Position numbers and translations under genes: made by a program. From Pyrocephalus nanus (taxonomy: Eukaryota; Chordata; Aves; Passeriformes; Tyrannidae), in the NCBI GenBank assembly GCA_038380795.1, contig CM076275.1:1366501-1430500 (forward strand): a stretch of DNA of 64,000 nt, given 5' to 3'. This document shows, in pieces, positions 9,501 through 18,533 of the stretch; positions within the stretch are counted from its first letter, which is position 1, and each line of letters begins with the position of its first letter. A model generated the notes under the pieces. The model was not told the origin of the DNA, made no database searches, and saw nothing but the letters and a program-made list of their open reading frames with translations.

Positions 9501-12500
9501 TTCTGGCTTGGCCTTGCAGCTCTAGGGAAGCTGATACAGGAACTCAATGAGGGCTTTTATGGAGGAGGAAGGTGACATTTATTTACAAAACCCCCAAATA
9601 AGTTGCTTTTATCCCGTTGCATTCTGTGCTTGCCCAGGAAAAAAATCAGGTTTGGGGGCAGATCTCTTATGTTCTTAAGGAATTGCAGGTATCCTCAGGA
9701 TAAGCTGTGAGTTGATGATAAACTATCAGATAACTGTAAGGTGTGATGAAGCAACTCCGTAACAATATTTTTTAAAATAAGCTTTATTCCTTTTCACTCA
9801 GCCTATATTTTCCTAGGATTTCTTTATTTGTAGGGTTTTAAAAATGTTAACATTCATTCAGAATAGTTGTTCACTTTTTTTTCCTCTCCTAGAAAGAGAC
9901 CATCAAATTGCAATTACAGTTCTTCAGCATTAGGCATTTCAGCTACTCTGTCAGGTAAAATATGACCAGAAGCAGTTGTACTAGCTGTGAGAACAGAATA
10001 TGCTACCCAAACTTAAATGATGGCACAGTTCCTGAACCAGGCTTCTCCTGGATCATTTGTCCTCCAGCACAGACTAAGCTCAGTTGTGTCTAGAAGGAAA
10101 AGTGTATATTGAGAAAATCTTCCCTGTAAATAAAACTTGATTCTAATTTACATGTTAGGAACAAAAAACAACCAACCAACCAAAGTCTCAAGCCCTGCAT
10201 TCTTCCATTTAATCACCCATGATGCTCAATGAAAATTGACATTTCTTACTCAACTTACCTAGGAACAGAACTGTTTGTGTCAATTCTCTTTACTTATGTC
10301 ATGCCAGCTTCACAAGTCCCAGTGAGTCCCTGGTGGAACTCAGTTCTGACCTGTGCCTGATGCAGTTCTGTGGCCCAGGTACCTGCTTAATCCGAACAGT
10401 AACAGCAGCAGAAGTTGCCACTGGCAGAGAGTGCTGTGATTATGCAGGTGTCTGCTCCCACAGTGTGTGTGCCCAGCAGTAAACAGCCAGGGGAATGTAA
10501 GGTTAATAAGCAACCTTGTTTCCTTAAGGAACAGGAGAGCAGTAAAGCAGTCCTGATGGTGGGCAGAGGGAGAGGAGGACTGTACTGAAGGGAGGAACTG
10601 TGTTCACATGGGTGGCTTTGGAATCATTCCTCTGTGAAAACCATCCTGTAAGATGTGGGGTGGAGAGTAGCTGTGCTCTTTGTCTCAAAGTTAATTAATT
10701 TGTTGGAAATTTGTCACAGGAAAAAAGCTCTATAAAATCACAGCTGCAAGAGAGAGAACTCCAGACCTAGGAAGTGGTGTGCGCCGTGCTTCACCCCTAG
10801 GACCGGACAGCCAGGTGAAAGATCCTTCATAAATCAGCAAGCTTGTGACACAGATGACTTGCTCCTGCCTTCAGTGGGTGGAAAACTCCACCTAGAGGAG
10901 GAGGAGTTGGTGCTGCACTTGTGGCAGGGGTGCCTGCAGCCAGGGCAGGCAGTGAGGACAAAGCTTGTCTCTCCCTCTCGGTACAGTAACAGTCATGGGT
11001 GCCCCAAGCTCAGTGTTCCTCAGACTGGCTTTGCCAGTCAGTGTGGAGAGCTTGACTATGACAGAGGGACTCTTTTTTTTTTAATGCTTGCCAGGCTGCA
11101 GAGATTCCCTTTGAAGTACCAAATGTGATTGTTTCCCTCCTTAGCCTGACAAGCAAACTGCTAAACCCAAAAGGCCGAAGCGTAAGAAAACAGAACACGG
11201 TTCTACTCCGGTAGGAGAAGGTTCATCATCACTCAGGCAGCTTGATGCCCCAGGAAACACCTCAGCCAGATCAGGGGGGTTGACTGCACGAGTTGTGCCA
11301 ACCAAACCAACAAATGCTGTGGTGGTGAGTATTCCCATTGTGTCCTGCTGATTAGGAGCGGCATGAAATGAGAAGTGAGAGTTTTGAATTCTGGCAAAAG
11401 TTACAATTAAATAGGAGAAGTGGCAGGAAGTGCCACACCTGAAATGTCTGTGCTGCTGTAAACTAATTCTGTGTCTTAATTTTGGAAAGCATGAGACCAA
11501 AAAAAAAATAAAAAAGTGAATGACAGGAATTCAGTTCTTAAATCTGAAGAAGTATTAGTGATTCTAAATGGAGTTCTTATACTATTGTGCACTAAGGGGA
11601 CATTTTAGGAGTAATAATAAACAGCATAGAATTTGAATCTGATACTGAGTTCTTCTCTGCTTTTGTTTAGCAAATGACTTCCACCATGCTGGTTGTTGAG
11701 GAAAATAAAGCCCTAAAAAATCCTGGTAATGCTCAGCTTGCACAGCTAAAGGTGAGTGTCTATCCAGTGCTTTTTTTTAATGATCCAAACCAAAGAAATC
11801 ATTCCTTGTGGCACAGCTCAATTGTGGCTATACATGTTACTGTGCAAATTGCACAACAAACTATGATAAATTCCATTAGCTGGACAATTAGAAAACCCCC
11901 AAGCAACCCAACCTAGGAATCTGGTTGTATTTTTACAATGTCTTCTAATGTAAACTCAGCAGTAGTATCCTTACTTGCACAACCCCTTCAATACAAATTT
12001 GGCATTTAAATGCCAGTTTGAATTGTGTGGCAGTGCAGGTAGTACAGTACTGCCCCTTGCCTCTGCACACTTGAGTTAATGCATGCTAGATTAACAAATA
12101 GAGAACATCAAGGTCTTGTTGCAGTCCTAAATAATTTTTCTGAAGCAATAGAACATATTTTGCATAAGCCAGTCTGAATTGTTGTCTGTTATTTAACTGG
12201 CAGTTGTTCCTGTATATTTTGTATTTTGATGGAGCTGTAGCTCAGCTTGTCGCCAGTGTGCAAAGCCTCACCTGGGGAAAGCCTGTTCCTGAATACCACA
12301 GGGCCATATGTAAATTCAGAAGAAATTGTTCCTGCATCTCTGAGCTCAGAAAAAGAGATTGTTCCTCAAGGTCCAGAAGAAAAGAATATTTTTAAGGTTC
12401 TAATTTTATTGCACTTTTTAAATCCAGCTTTAGCATTCTAGTATGTAATGTATATTTAAACCTTACAGTGTTAAAAGAGCTGAAGAGAATGTTTAAGCTT

Positions 12501-14416
12501 TGAAGCTTTCTCTCAGCCTTTAAAATAGCATATTAGGTGTACACAAGTAGCTTTAAATGTTTTCTAGTGGCATCCCTTGAAATCTGCATGTCATCTCTGA
12601 TTTCCCTAGAAGAAAGCTAAAAGATTGTTTCTTCAGTGGGAATAGCTGTGTGAATGAAATGTCATTGCTTTTTCAGCCTCTGTGTGACACAGAAGAAATC
12701 TGCTCCATTGTTAGACTGTCACCACACCAGAGGCCTTCCGGGCTCCTGCGAGTTCCAGTTAAGAGGGAAGAGTTCTCCCTTCCCAAAGGAGTGCCTGAAG
12801 GTAAGGGAATGGAGATTTGGTTCGCTGTGCAGATGGTAACTGGTTAGTTAAGTGGTTAAGGGTGGCTGTTTTCTTTTTAAAGTCTGAATATTTTGAAAAG
12901 TCACAAGGCTAAAAAGAGTAGAAGATGCAGAAAACTTCAAATTTCTGACTTAACAGTGTTCTTGTGCAACAGTACTTCACTAACACTGCACCAACACTTC
13001 ATCCTCCAGGGATCTTTGGGACAGGAATCGATACAGTCCTAGGCTGTGTCCTAATCAAGGCCAGAAGGTGCTCTAGGTGACTGGGAATATCTGTGCCTCT
13101 TCAACTAACTCTTGAAGTAACTTGTTGCCCAGAGAAGCTGTGGCTGCCCCAGCCCTGGCAGTGTCCAAGGCCAGGTTGGAGGGGCTTGGAGCATCCTGGG
13201 CTGGTGGAAGGTGGCCCTGCCCACGGCAGGGGTGGAATGAGATGCTCTTTAAGGTCCCTTCCAAGCCAAGCCATTCAATGGCTCTGTGATTCTAAACACA
13301 ACTTCAGGTTTCCCTGCTGGTGTGGAGATTCCCTAGAAGAGTTACCTTCTTCTTTTATTAATAAATTATTATCCTGTTTTTATTTCTAGGGTAAGTCTGA
13401 CTTGATCTTTCAGCCACTGGTGTGGTTTATATCATGCTCAGTATTCCCCCCCATCCTCAAAGTAGTACAAGTTATCAGTTATGTTTTTCTTTAAAAATCA
13501 CCAGTTTCCCTTCAGGTTTCTGTCCTTTTCTCCTGAAACCCTTAACACGGGGGAAGCTCCTTTCTTCACTTCCTAGATTTTTGTTAAACAAAAACGAGAA
13601 CTGTGAACAAAACTGTCTCATCACTGCCACGGAGGTAAAACCCCCTGCCTTTCCCTTCCCTGGTGAAGTTTCTCGGTGTGCCACTGGATGGCACATGTCT
13701 TCCAAAGTTTGAAGTAGTTCTTCACAATGTCTGCAAGTTTTCTGCAAGTTGTGTGTCATTTAGTTCAGTACAGAGATACTGCCTAAGTGTGACAGCTGTC
13801 AAAAATACACAGATTTTCATTTGCAGTCTCTTAGCTCCAAATACTCTCCAGCTTTATTACTAGTGGAGTTACATGCAGCATCTAGAATGCAGGGAAGTGC
13901 TTTTAAGTGTGTGTATGTATTAATTAATGAACTGAATTAATGAACTAGGATGTTAGGTCATGTGTCCTAGGAAAATTGTGGTAATACAGAACACAGGTTG
14001 TACTTGGTAGTCACAAACAGGCAAGTGGTGGTGTCAGAACAAAAGTTTGGGTTTGTTCCTGTTTTTCTGGAGGATCCTGGGATCAGGAATTAGACTGCCT
14101 GTGGTGGGGGTTTATACTGAATGTTTTATTCTCTGCACAAGGAGTCTTTGAGGTGATGCTGGTTTTCATTAGGAATGTACACGGACTCAGAATTATTGTT
14201 CTCTCCTCACTGGCAAATGACCTGCAAGATCCAGACTCCTCCAAACAAATGGTAGCATGGATATCTAGTGACCATCTCAGCAGCTGGTCAGATCAATGAG
14301 CTTTCTCTGACACTTGAGAATGTGCCACTTTACTGATAGTTATTTATCCCTTTTTCTTTCCCCCCCCAGATTCGATTACAAGTACCAAAAATTGGATCTG
14401 CTGTAAACAGAGATGA
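6347..14416 (+). CDS. MEIKIN: MEIKIN, meiosis-specific kinetochore protein (14-exon model, about 479 aa)
   Basis: The model joins 6347-6512, 6922-7009, 7239-7317, 7849-7909, 8333-8473, 8895-9014, 9272-9311, 9893-9954, 10720-10814, 11145-11324, 11671-11751, 12241-12396, 12677-12800 and 14370-14416. All junctions are GT-AG and in phase. MEIKIN is known to act at sister kinetochores in meiosis I: it recruits PLK1, is anchored through CENP-C, and promotes mono-orientation and protection of centromeric REC8 cohesin. The name rests on position between ACSL6 and FNIP1 on the same strand plus motifs: basic clusters at 14-21 and 291-299, a separase-like S-P-E-T-F-R at 169-174, a polo-box-type S-T-P at 304-306, and a conserved-looking C-terminal block EEICSIVRLSP from 429. 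The human protein is shorter (about 373 aa as I recall). The start codon and the last exon are the weakest parts. Single-exon assignments are fairly safe because the phases agree throughout. Confidence 0.75.
6526..6548 (+). repeat. (GGGGCC)3-GGGGG tract, predicted G-quadruplex
   Basis: Three perfect GGGGCC hexamers (6526-6543) run into GGGGG (6544-6548), thirteen bases downstream of the MEIKIN exon 1 donor. This gives four runs of four or more G separated by CC, a canonical quadruplex pattern on the coding strand, so it would be present in nascent RNA. Confidence 0.9.
6922..7009 (+). CDS. MEIKIN: MEIKIN exon 2
   Basis: Residues 56-84 plus two bases. Acceptor tttttctctag, donor ag|GTCTGT. Lys/Glu-rich segment beginning GLKKKVSGKALPKIKEN. 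Confidence 0.75.
7239..7317 (+). CDS. MEIKIN: MEIKIN exon 3
   Basis: Completes a split Ser codon and encodes residues to 111, ending on a codon boundary. Acceptor aactgcag, donor aag|GTGAGA. Strongly acidic patch LEKEEEESEG. Confidence 0.75.
7849..7909 (+). CDS. MEIKIN: MEIKIN exon 4
   Basis: Residues 112-131 plus one base. Acceptor ttaattttag, donor cag|GTGAGT. Hydrophilic, Ser/Lys/Asn-rich. Confidence 0.7.
8333..8473 (+). CDS. MEIKIN: MEIKIN exon 5, contains separase-like site
   Basis: Residues 132-178 plus one base. Acceptor ctctttctttag, donor cag|GTGCGA. It encodes FLLECLDVDS and then YSSPETFRDDD. S169-P-E171-T-F-R174 fits the separase consensus (S/D)xExxR, and S168-S-P overlaps a polo-box-type motif. 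Confidence 0.8.
8895..9014 (+). CDS. MEIKIN: MEIKIN exon 6
   Basis: Residues 179-218 plus one base. Acceptor ttatatgcag, donor tag|GTAAAT. It encodes SVALGKYKNSTLLD and KIAQLSNLSAILG, a more hydrophobic, possibly structured segment. Confidence 0.75.
9272..9311 (+). CDS. MEIKIN: MEIKIN exon 7
   Basis: Short 40-nt exon, residues 219-231 plus two bases (EPIPKDFQDQGIR). Strong polypyrimidine acceptor, donor aag|GTAATC. The phases on both sides agree with exons 6 and 8. Confidence 0.7.
9893..9954 (+). CDS. MEIKIN: MEIKIN exon 8
   Basis: Residues 232-252 plus one base. Acceptor ttcctctcctag, donor cag|GTAAAA. Product RKRPSNCNYSSSALGISATLS. Confidence 0.7.
10720..10814 (+). CDS. MEIKIN: MEIKIN exon 9
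   Basis: Residues 253-284, ending on a codon boundary. Acceptor atttgtcacag, donor cag|GTGAAA. Contains minimal S/T-P sites in RTPDLG and RASPLG, candidates for CDK-type phosphorylation. Confidence 0.75.
11145..11324 (+). CDS. MEIKIN: MEIKIN exon 10, contains STP motif
   Basis: Residues 285-344 in phase 0 on both sides. Acceptor gtttccctccttag, donor gtg|GTGAGT. A basic stretch KPKRPKRKK (291-299, likely nuclear signal) precedes G-S304-T305-P306, matching the S-(S/T)-P polo-box ligand reported for MEIKIN. Confidence 0.8.
11671..11751 (+). CDS. MEIKIN: MEIKIN exon 11
   Basis: Residues 345-371, 81 nt, phase 0 on both sides and so skippable in frame. Acceptor ttttgtttag, donor aag|GTGAGT. Confidence 0.75.
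12241..12396 (+). CDS. MEIKIN: MEIKIN exon 12, weak donor
   Basis: Residues 372-423, 156 nt, phase 0 on both sides. The acceptor ggagctgtag has a thin polypyrimidine tract and the donor aag|GTTCTA is poor. Reading on past the donor stays open for 14 more codons, to TAG at 12439-12441. The exon contains the repeated peptide EEIVP / KEIVP. Confidence 0.7.
12677..12800 (+). CDS. MEIKIN: MEIKIN exon 13, C-terminal conserved block
   Basis: Residues 424-464 plus one base. Acceptor ttgctttttcag, strong donor aag|GTAAGG. It encodes EEICSIVRLSP and LLRVPVKREEF, which I take as the C-terminal kinetochore-targeting (CENP-C-binding) region of MEIKIN. Confidence 0.8.
13124..13294 (+). mobile_element. CR1 LINE 3'-end fragment in MEIKIN intron 13
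   Basis: A good match to the avian CR1 tail as I know it: 'ttgcccagagaagctgtgg', 'ctggcagtgtccaaggccag', 'tggaaggtggccctgcccac' and 'ttaaggtcccttccaagcc', ending 'gctctgtgattct'. Sense orientation relative to MEIKIN. Confidence 0.9.
14370..14416 (+). CDS. MEIKIN: MEIKIN exon 14, proposed terminal coding exon
   Basis: Follows a run of Cs and AG at 14368-14369. In the phase set by exon 13 it gives DSITSTKNWICCKQR and then TGA at 14414-14416. The +0 frame of the same exon is open for about 67 codons, so an undetected small exon or another donor could change the ending. Confidence 0.55.
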
Positions 14417-17400
14417 GGTTTCTGGGTCTCAGCAGGAGTCAACAGAAGAAATGACCATCTTGTTGCTGTGTCAGGGTGATGAAACAGAACTAACAAGCGG
14501 CTGTTGTTTTTCTTTTTTGCACATGCATTGTTTGAAATTTGGTATTATGTGTTCAGTAAGCTTGTAAGTACTTTACTCAAGTACTTAACATTAAATTATT
14601 TTGTGCAGCAACTAGATCCTATTGTGGGCATCATTCTGCAAGGACTCCACAGAGATGATTCTTCAGTTTGTTTAGATTTTTGGAAAGCACGACTCAAGAA
14701 CAGCAGACCAAAATGCATTAATAGAGTTATATTTGGTTCTTGCTCTGCCAAGATTTTTAGTTTTCTCTAGCAGCATTAGCATTTAAAGATGTGGCCTCTG
14801 CCTAAGTGTTGGCACTGGTCATGGGGTGGGTATGAAAGCACCCCTGTGCTCTCAGGGCCCCCCAGGTCAGTGGTTGTGCTGCCACTGAACTCCCTGAATG
14901 CTCAGGTCTGCAGAACTCTGGAGGTGCAGGACTGTGAGCTCTGCTGTAAAACCATTTCTAACCATGGATATCAGTCATCATCACCCTGCCATCGCTGTGA
15001 GCTGCCCATGGTGGTCAGCACTGTCACCCTTCTGGGCACATCCACGGCCCAGCCACCTCGGAGCGCTCTGTGGTGTCACAGCTCTCAGTCCTTACATGAG
15101 TACAGTGGTGGGGAAACCCTTTTACAGTGAGCTGTGTGAAGGGCTGGGTGTTGGCATTCTGGATTTCCAGGTTACTGTTCACACCCTGTCCACATAATTT
15201 CCAGTTCAGCTTGTGGATGGTTAATTCACAAATGTCATTCTCAGTGTGCTGAGTGCCTCAGACAACACTCAAGAGCACAGTTTTATCCACTTGAATTCAC
15301 TGCAGGATAAAGTAATTTGGATCCCTACAGTGTTCTCACTACAACACCCTGAGTCTTTTCTAGACAAAAAAGGGAAGGTTTTTGATGTTTCATAATGCCA
15401 GTATGGCTTTCAAAAGTCTGCTTCTCGTGTGTTATACAATCTGGAAATTGTATTTCCAAAAAGGGTATGCTGAGAAGACAAAAAATCCACAACTTTAGTT
15501 TGACTACATTTGAAAATACCTGTGAAAGTTCAAACCCTGAGCCTTTCCCCTTTGCTCTGGGGTAGAAGGAAGTGCAAATAAATGCAGCTGGATTAGTCTA
15601 TGAAGAAGTATTGTATAAACATAACTATATGGCTCAAGGTTAAAAATTATGCTATTAATTTTTTTCTTTTTTTAAGCATTAGTAGAATGAGTTCTACCAA
15701 TAACTCACTGGAGTCCTCTCAGATATCACATATCTTCTAATTCTCAATATCCTTGTTCTTGCAAACAGTCATTAGTAATTATGCAAGAATCTAGAGCCCC
15801 TAGGACACAGAGGTGAACTCCTTGATGTAGTTTTCAGCAAAATTGAAAGTTACTTATCTAGTAAGTTGTGATGATGATGATTGTTCAAGTAAAGGATGGT
15901 CCTGGATAAAGATGTGTTTCTGGTAAGGGTATTCTAGAAGTCCTAGGAAAAAACACTTCTTTTGCCCCAGACCATCTGGTAGTTTTGTACAAGAGACAGA
16001 CTAAGACTGGCAAATTAATTGGAAAGTATAAGAGAAAGAAATATGGTCTGTAACTGTGGAGGTGGCTGTAGCAGCCTGAATATTGCTGTGTTTTGCTTCT
16101 GTTTTTCTTGATGTGATGAGGCTGTAGAGGAGGGCAGAAATATCAGGAACCACAATCTCTTGTCCTTCCCTTCAGTTATGAAAGTGCTGCTTCTTATTTT
16201 CATCTTTTGTCTGTCTCTGAGAGAAAGTGTAATTAATTACCAGGCTAGCTCTCTGCCCCAGGGAAGGAAATTCATTTGGAGGCCGGAACAATCTCTACTC
16301 TTGTTCTGCTTTTCTCAAAGGAAAGGCATTTTCCCATCGTTTGGTTTTCAGCTGAAGAAGGACTACATAAAATTTCATTCAGAGTGAAAGTGGCTCTTCC
16401 ATACTGGTAGATAAAGGTTATGGGTCGTGGCCAGTTAATGGGTAGGACAGAGGAGGTTATTTGTGCAGTGATTCAGGACAGGAATCTGTTCAGTGTCACC
16501 AGGGCTGCTCTGTCACGTCCCAGACATGATGAAGCCTTAATGGCTTGAATGGAATCGCTCCCAGCGAGTCAGTCCATGCAGGAGCTCTGATAACCCTTTA
16601 TCACTGGGAATTGTGCATGGCAGATGCATGTCGAGTAAATGTATTGTACATAAATCTGTAAGAGGTTTTTCATTAACACTGTTCAGTTATTTTTGTTATC
16701 TGAAGTGCACTTCTAGGAGACTTTGACTTAAAGTGTTCAGAGATGATGGAAGATGTTTGCTTCTTGCACTGGAGTGCTACAGGGGTGCACGTACAGGCTG
16801 GTGGAGGGTAAAGACCGTGATGCAAACGGCTCTGCTTCGGTTCATAATCCTCAGACACAGAAAGGAGAGGTTTGGGGCCCAAATCAGCACGTGCTGAATG
16901 GACAACAAAGGCCATGTTCTTTGTGTAGGTATGGAAGTTTGCCTGCAGAGAGGTTTTTATGGGAAAGGGGATGATTAAATTTGCACCCATCTTTTTTCTT
17001 TCACTGTCCTTCCTCCCCTCCCTCGATTAAGGTCTGACAGTCAAGCCTATCAGAATCAACTGTTGTTAATTTAGGTTAATATTTACTCCTAAAGGGACTC
17101 TATCAGCTGGAATTGATGGCTAAATTGATAGCTAAATCTTCATTGCTCAGAGTTGTGAAATTAAGCTGAATTACACATCCTGGCCAAAATTGTATTAGTT
17201 TGTAATGTTCCCTGAGGACTTCTTGTATTCGGGACTGTATTTACATGCCCACCTTGAAACCAGGAGGTTTTTACCCGGTGAAAGGATGTGAAGCTTGGTC
17301 ATGTACAAATCTATGTCAGACAGGTGTGTCTTCCATACAGATCAAGGGGAAAGGGATGCATCTAAACATTAATTCCTGTTTTATGTTAGAATTATCTTCA

Positions 17401-17800
17401 ACTTCTGGTAGATGAAAACCAAAATTCCTACAAATGGGTGATTGTGAAAAATTATTGTGTAGGTATGTTACACATGCACTAAATTGTGCCTTAAAAAGAA
17501 TCTGCCTAATTTAATCTTACATCATAGGTTGTTTTAGTTTAATTCCATTTTGTAGGGAAAGCAGATGAGTCAGTCAGTTTTGTCAGTCCTTAATTAAACT
17601 CCCTAGCAGTGTTGTATCTGAACAGTGATACACTGGAGGAGACTGTTAACTGTTAGCAGGATTTCTATTTCACGTCAACATTTATTAATAAAGAGTTTTG
17701 CAAAAATCCTCAGGTCCTTTTGATTTTATAAAATCCATCACACTTTTTTTTTTTTCCCCTCCTTATAATTTGTTTTGGATTGACTTGTCGGGCTTTATGT
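14417..17800 (+). other. MEIKIN 3'UTR and MEIKIN-FNIP1 intergenic DNA
   Basis: A+T-rich DNA with no recognised coding exon. AATAAA hexamers at 15577 and 17687 are candidate MEIKIN poly(A) signals. The longest open frame (14789-15130, 113 codons) has no family likeness or splice context and is treated as chance. Confidence 0.5.
15577..15582 (+). terminator. MEIKIN: Candidate poly(A) signal for MEIKIN
   Basis: AATAAA about 1.16 kb after the proposed MEIKIN stop. The downstream GT-rich element is not striking. A second hexamer lies at 17687-17692, close to the FNIP1 island. Confidence 0.3.
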
Positions 17801-18444
17801 CCTAAACGCCGTTTTGTGGCTGGGTATTTTACCTGCGATGGTGGCTTCCCCTGCCACCAGGGACACGCGTTCCACCTTCCCTGCAGGGTGCGAAGGGAGC
17901 GCGTCTGAGCTGTGGCACTGCCAGGGCCGTGGGAGAACGGCCGGGTCCGGGCAGGGGAGGGGAAGGGAGGGTGTTCCAGGCCAGGGGAAGGGCCATGGGC
18001 GCTCTCGGTGCACCCCTGCAGGCTGAGCTGCCTCGCTCGGGACCTCCCCCGCCTTCCCGGGGCTCCCGTCCCGAACTTCCGTGCGGAGAAGGAGAGTCCA
18101 GCAGGGCGGTTGTGGCCGCCGGGGGATCCCTCGGCCCTGCCCGCCTTCCGCGCTCCCCCCGCGGCCGAGGGACCCCCAAAGGGACCCCCGAGGGACCCCC
18201 GGCCCGGCCCGGCCCAGCCCCGGCTCCCTCCGCAGGTGGGGCCGCCCCCCGGGCCCGCCCGGCCCCCGCCGCCTCCGGCCCGCCCCTCGCTGCCCCCGCC
18301 CCTGCTGGCAGGGCTGGTGACTAATTTCTGTCATATGACTGTGACACCGAATGGAGCGGGGCGGGCGGGTCTAGAGCCGCGCCGAGGGGACGGCGCTGCG
18401 CGGAGCCCGGCGCTCGGCGGCGGGGGCAGCGGCGGCGCCCCAAG

Positions 18445-18533
18445 ATGCCGCCCACCCTCTTCCAGAAGCTCTTCAACAAGAAGCACGGGCTCATCTCCCC
18501 GGCCAGGGACGCCCGCGACGACTGCGTGTTCAG
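18445..18533 (+). CDS. FNIP1: FNIP1 exon 1 (coding part)
   Basis: Residues 1-29 plus AG of a split Ser codon; donor cag|[16 protein letters not shown] is the hallmark N-terminus shared by FNIP1 and FNIP2. Confidence 0.95.
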
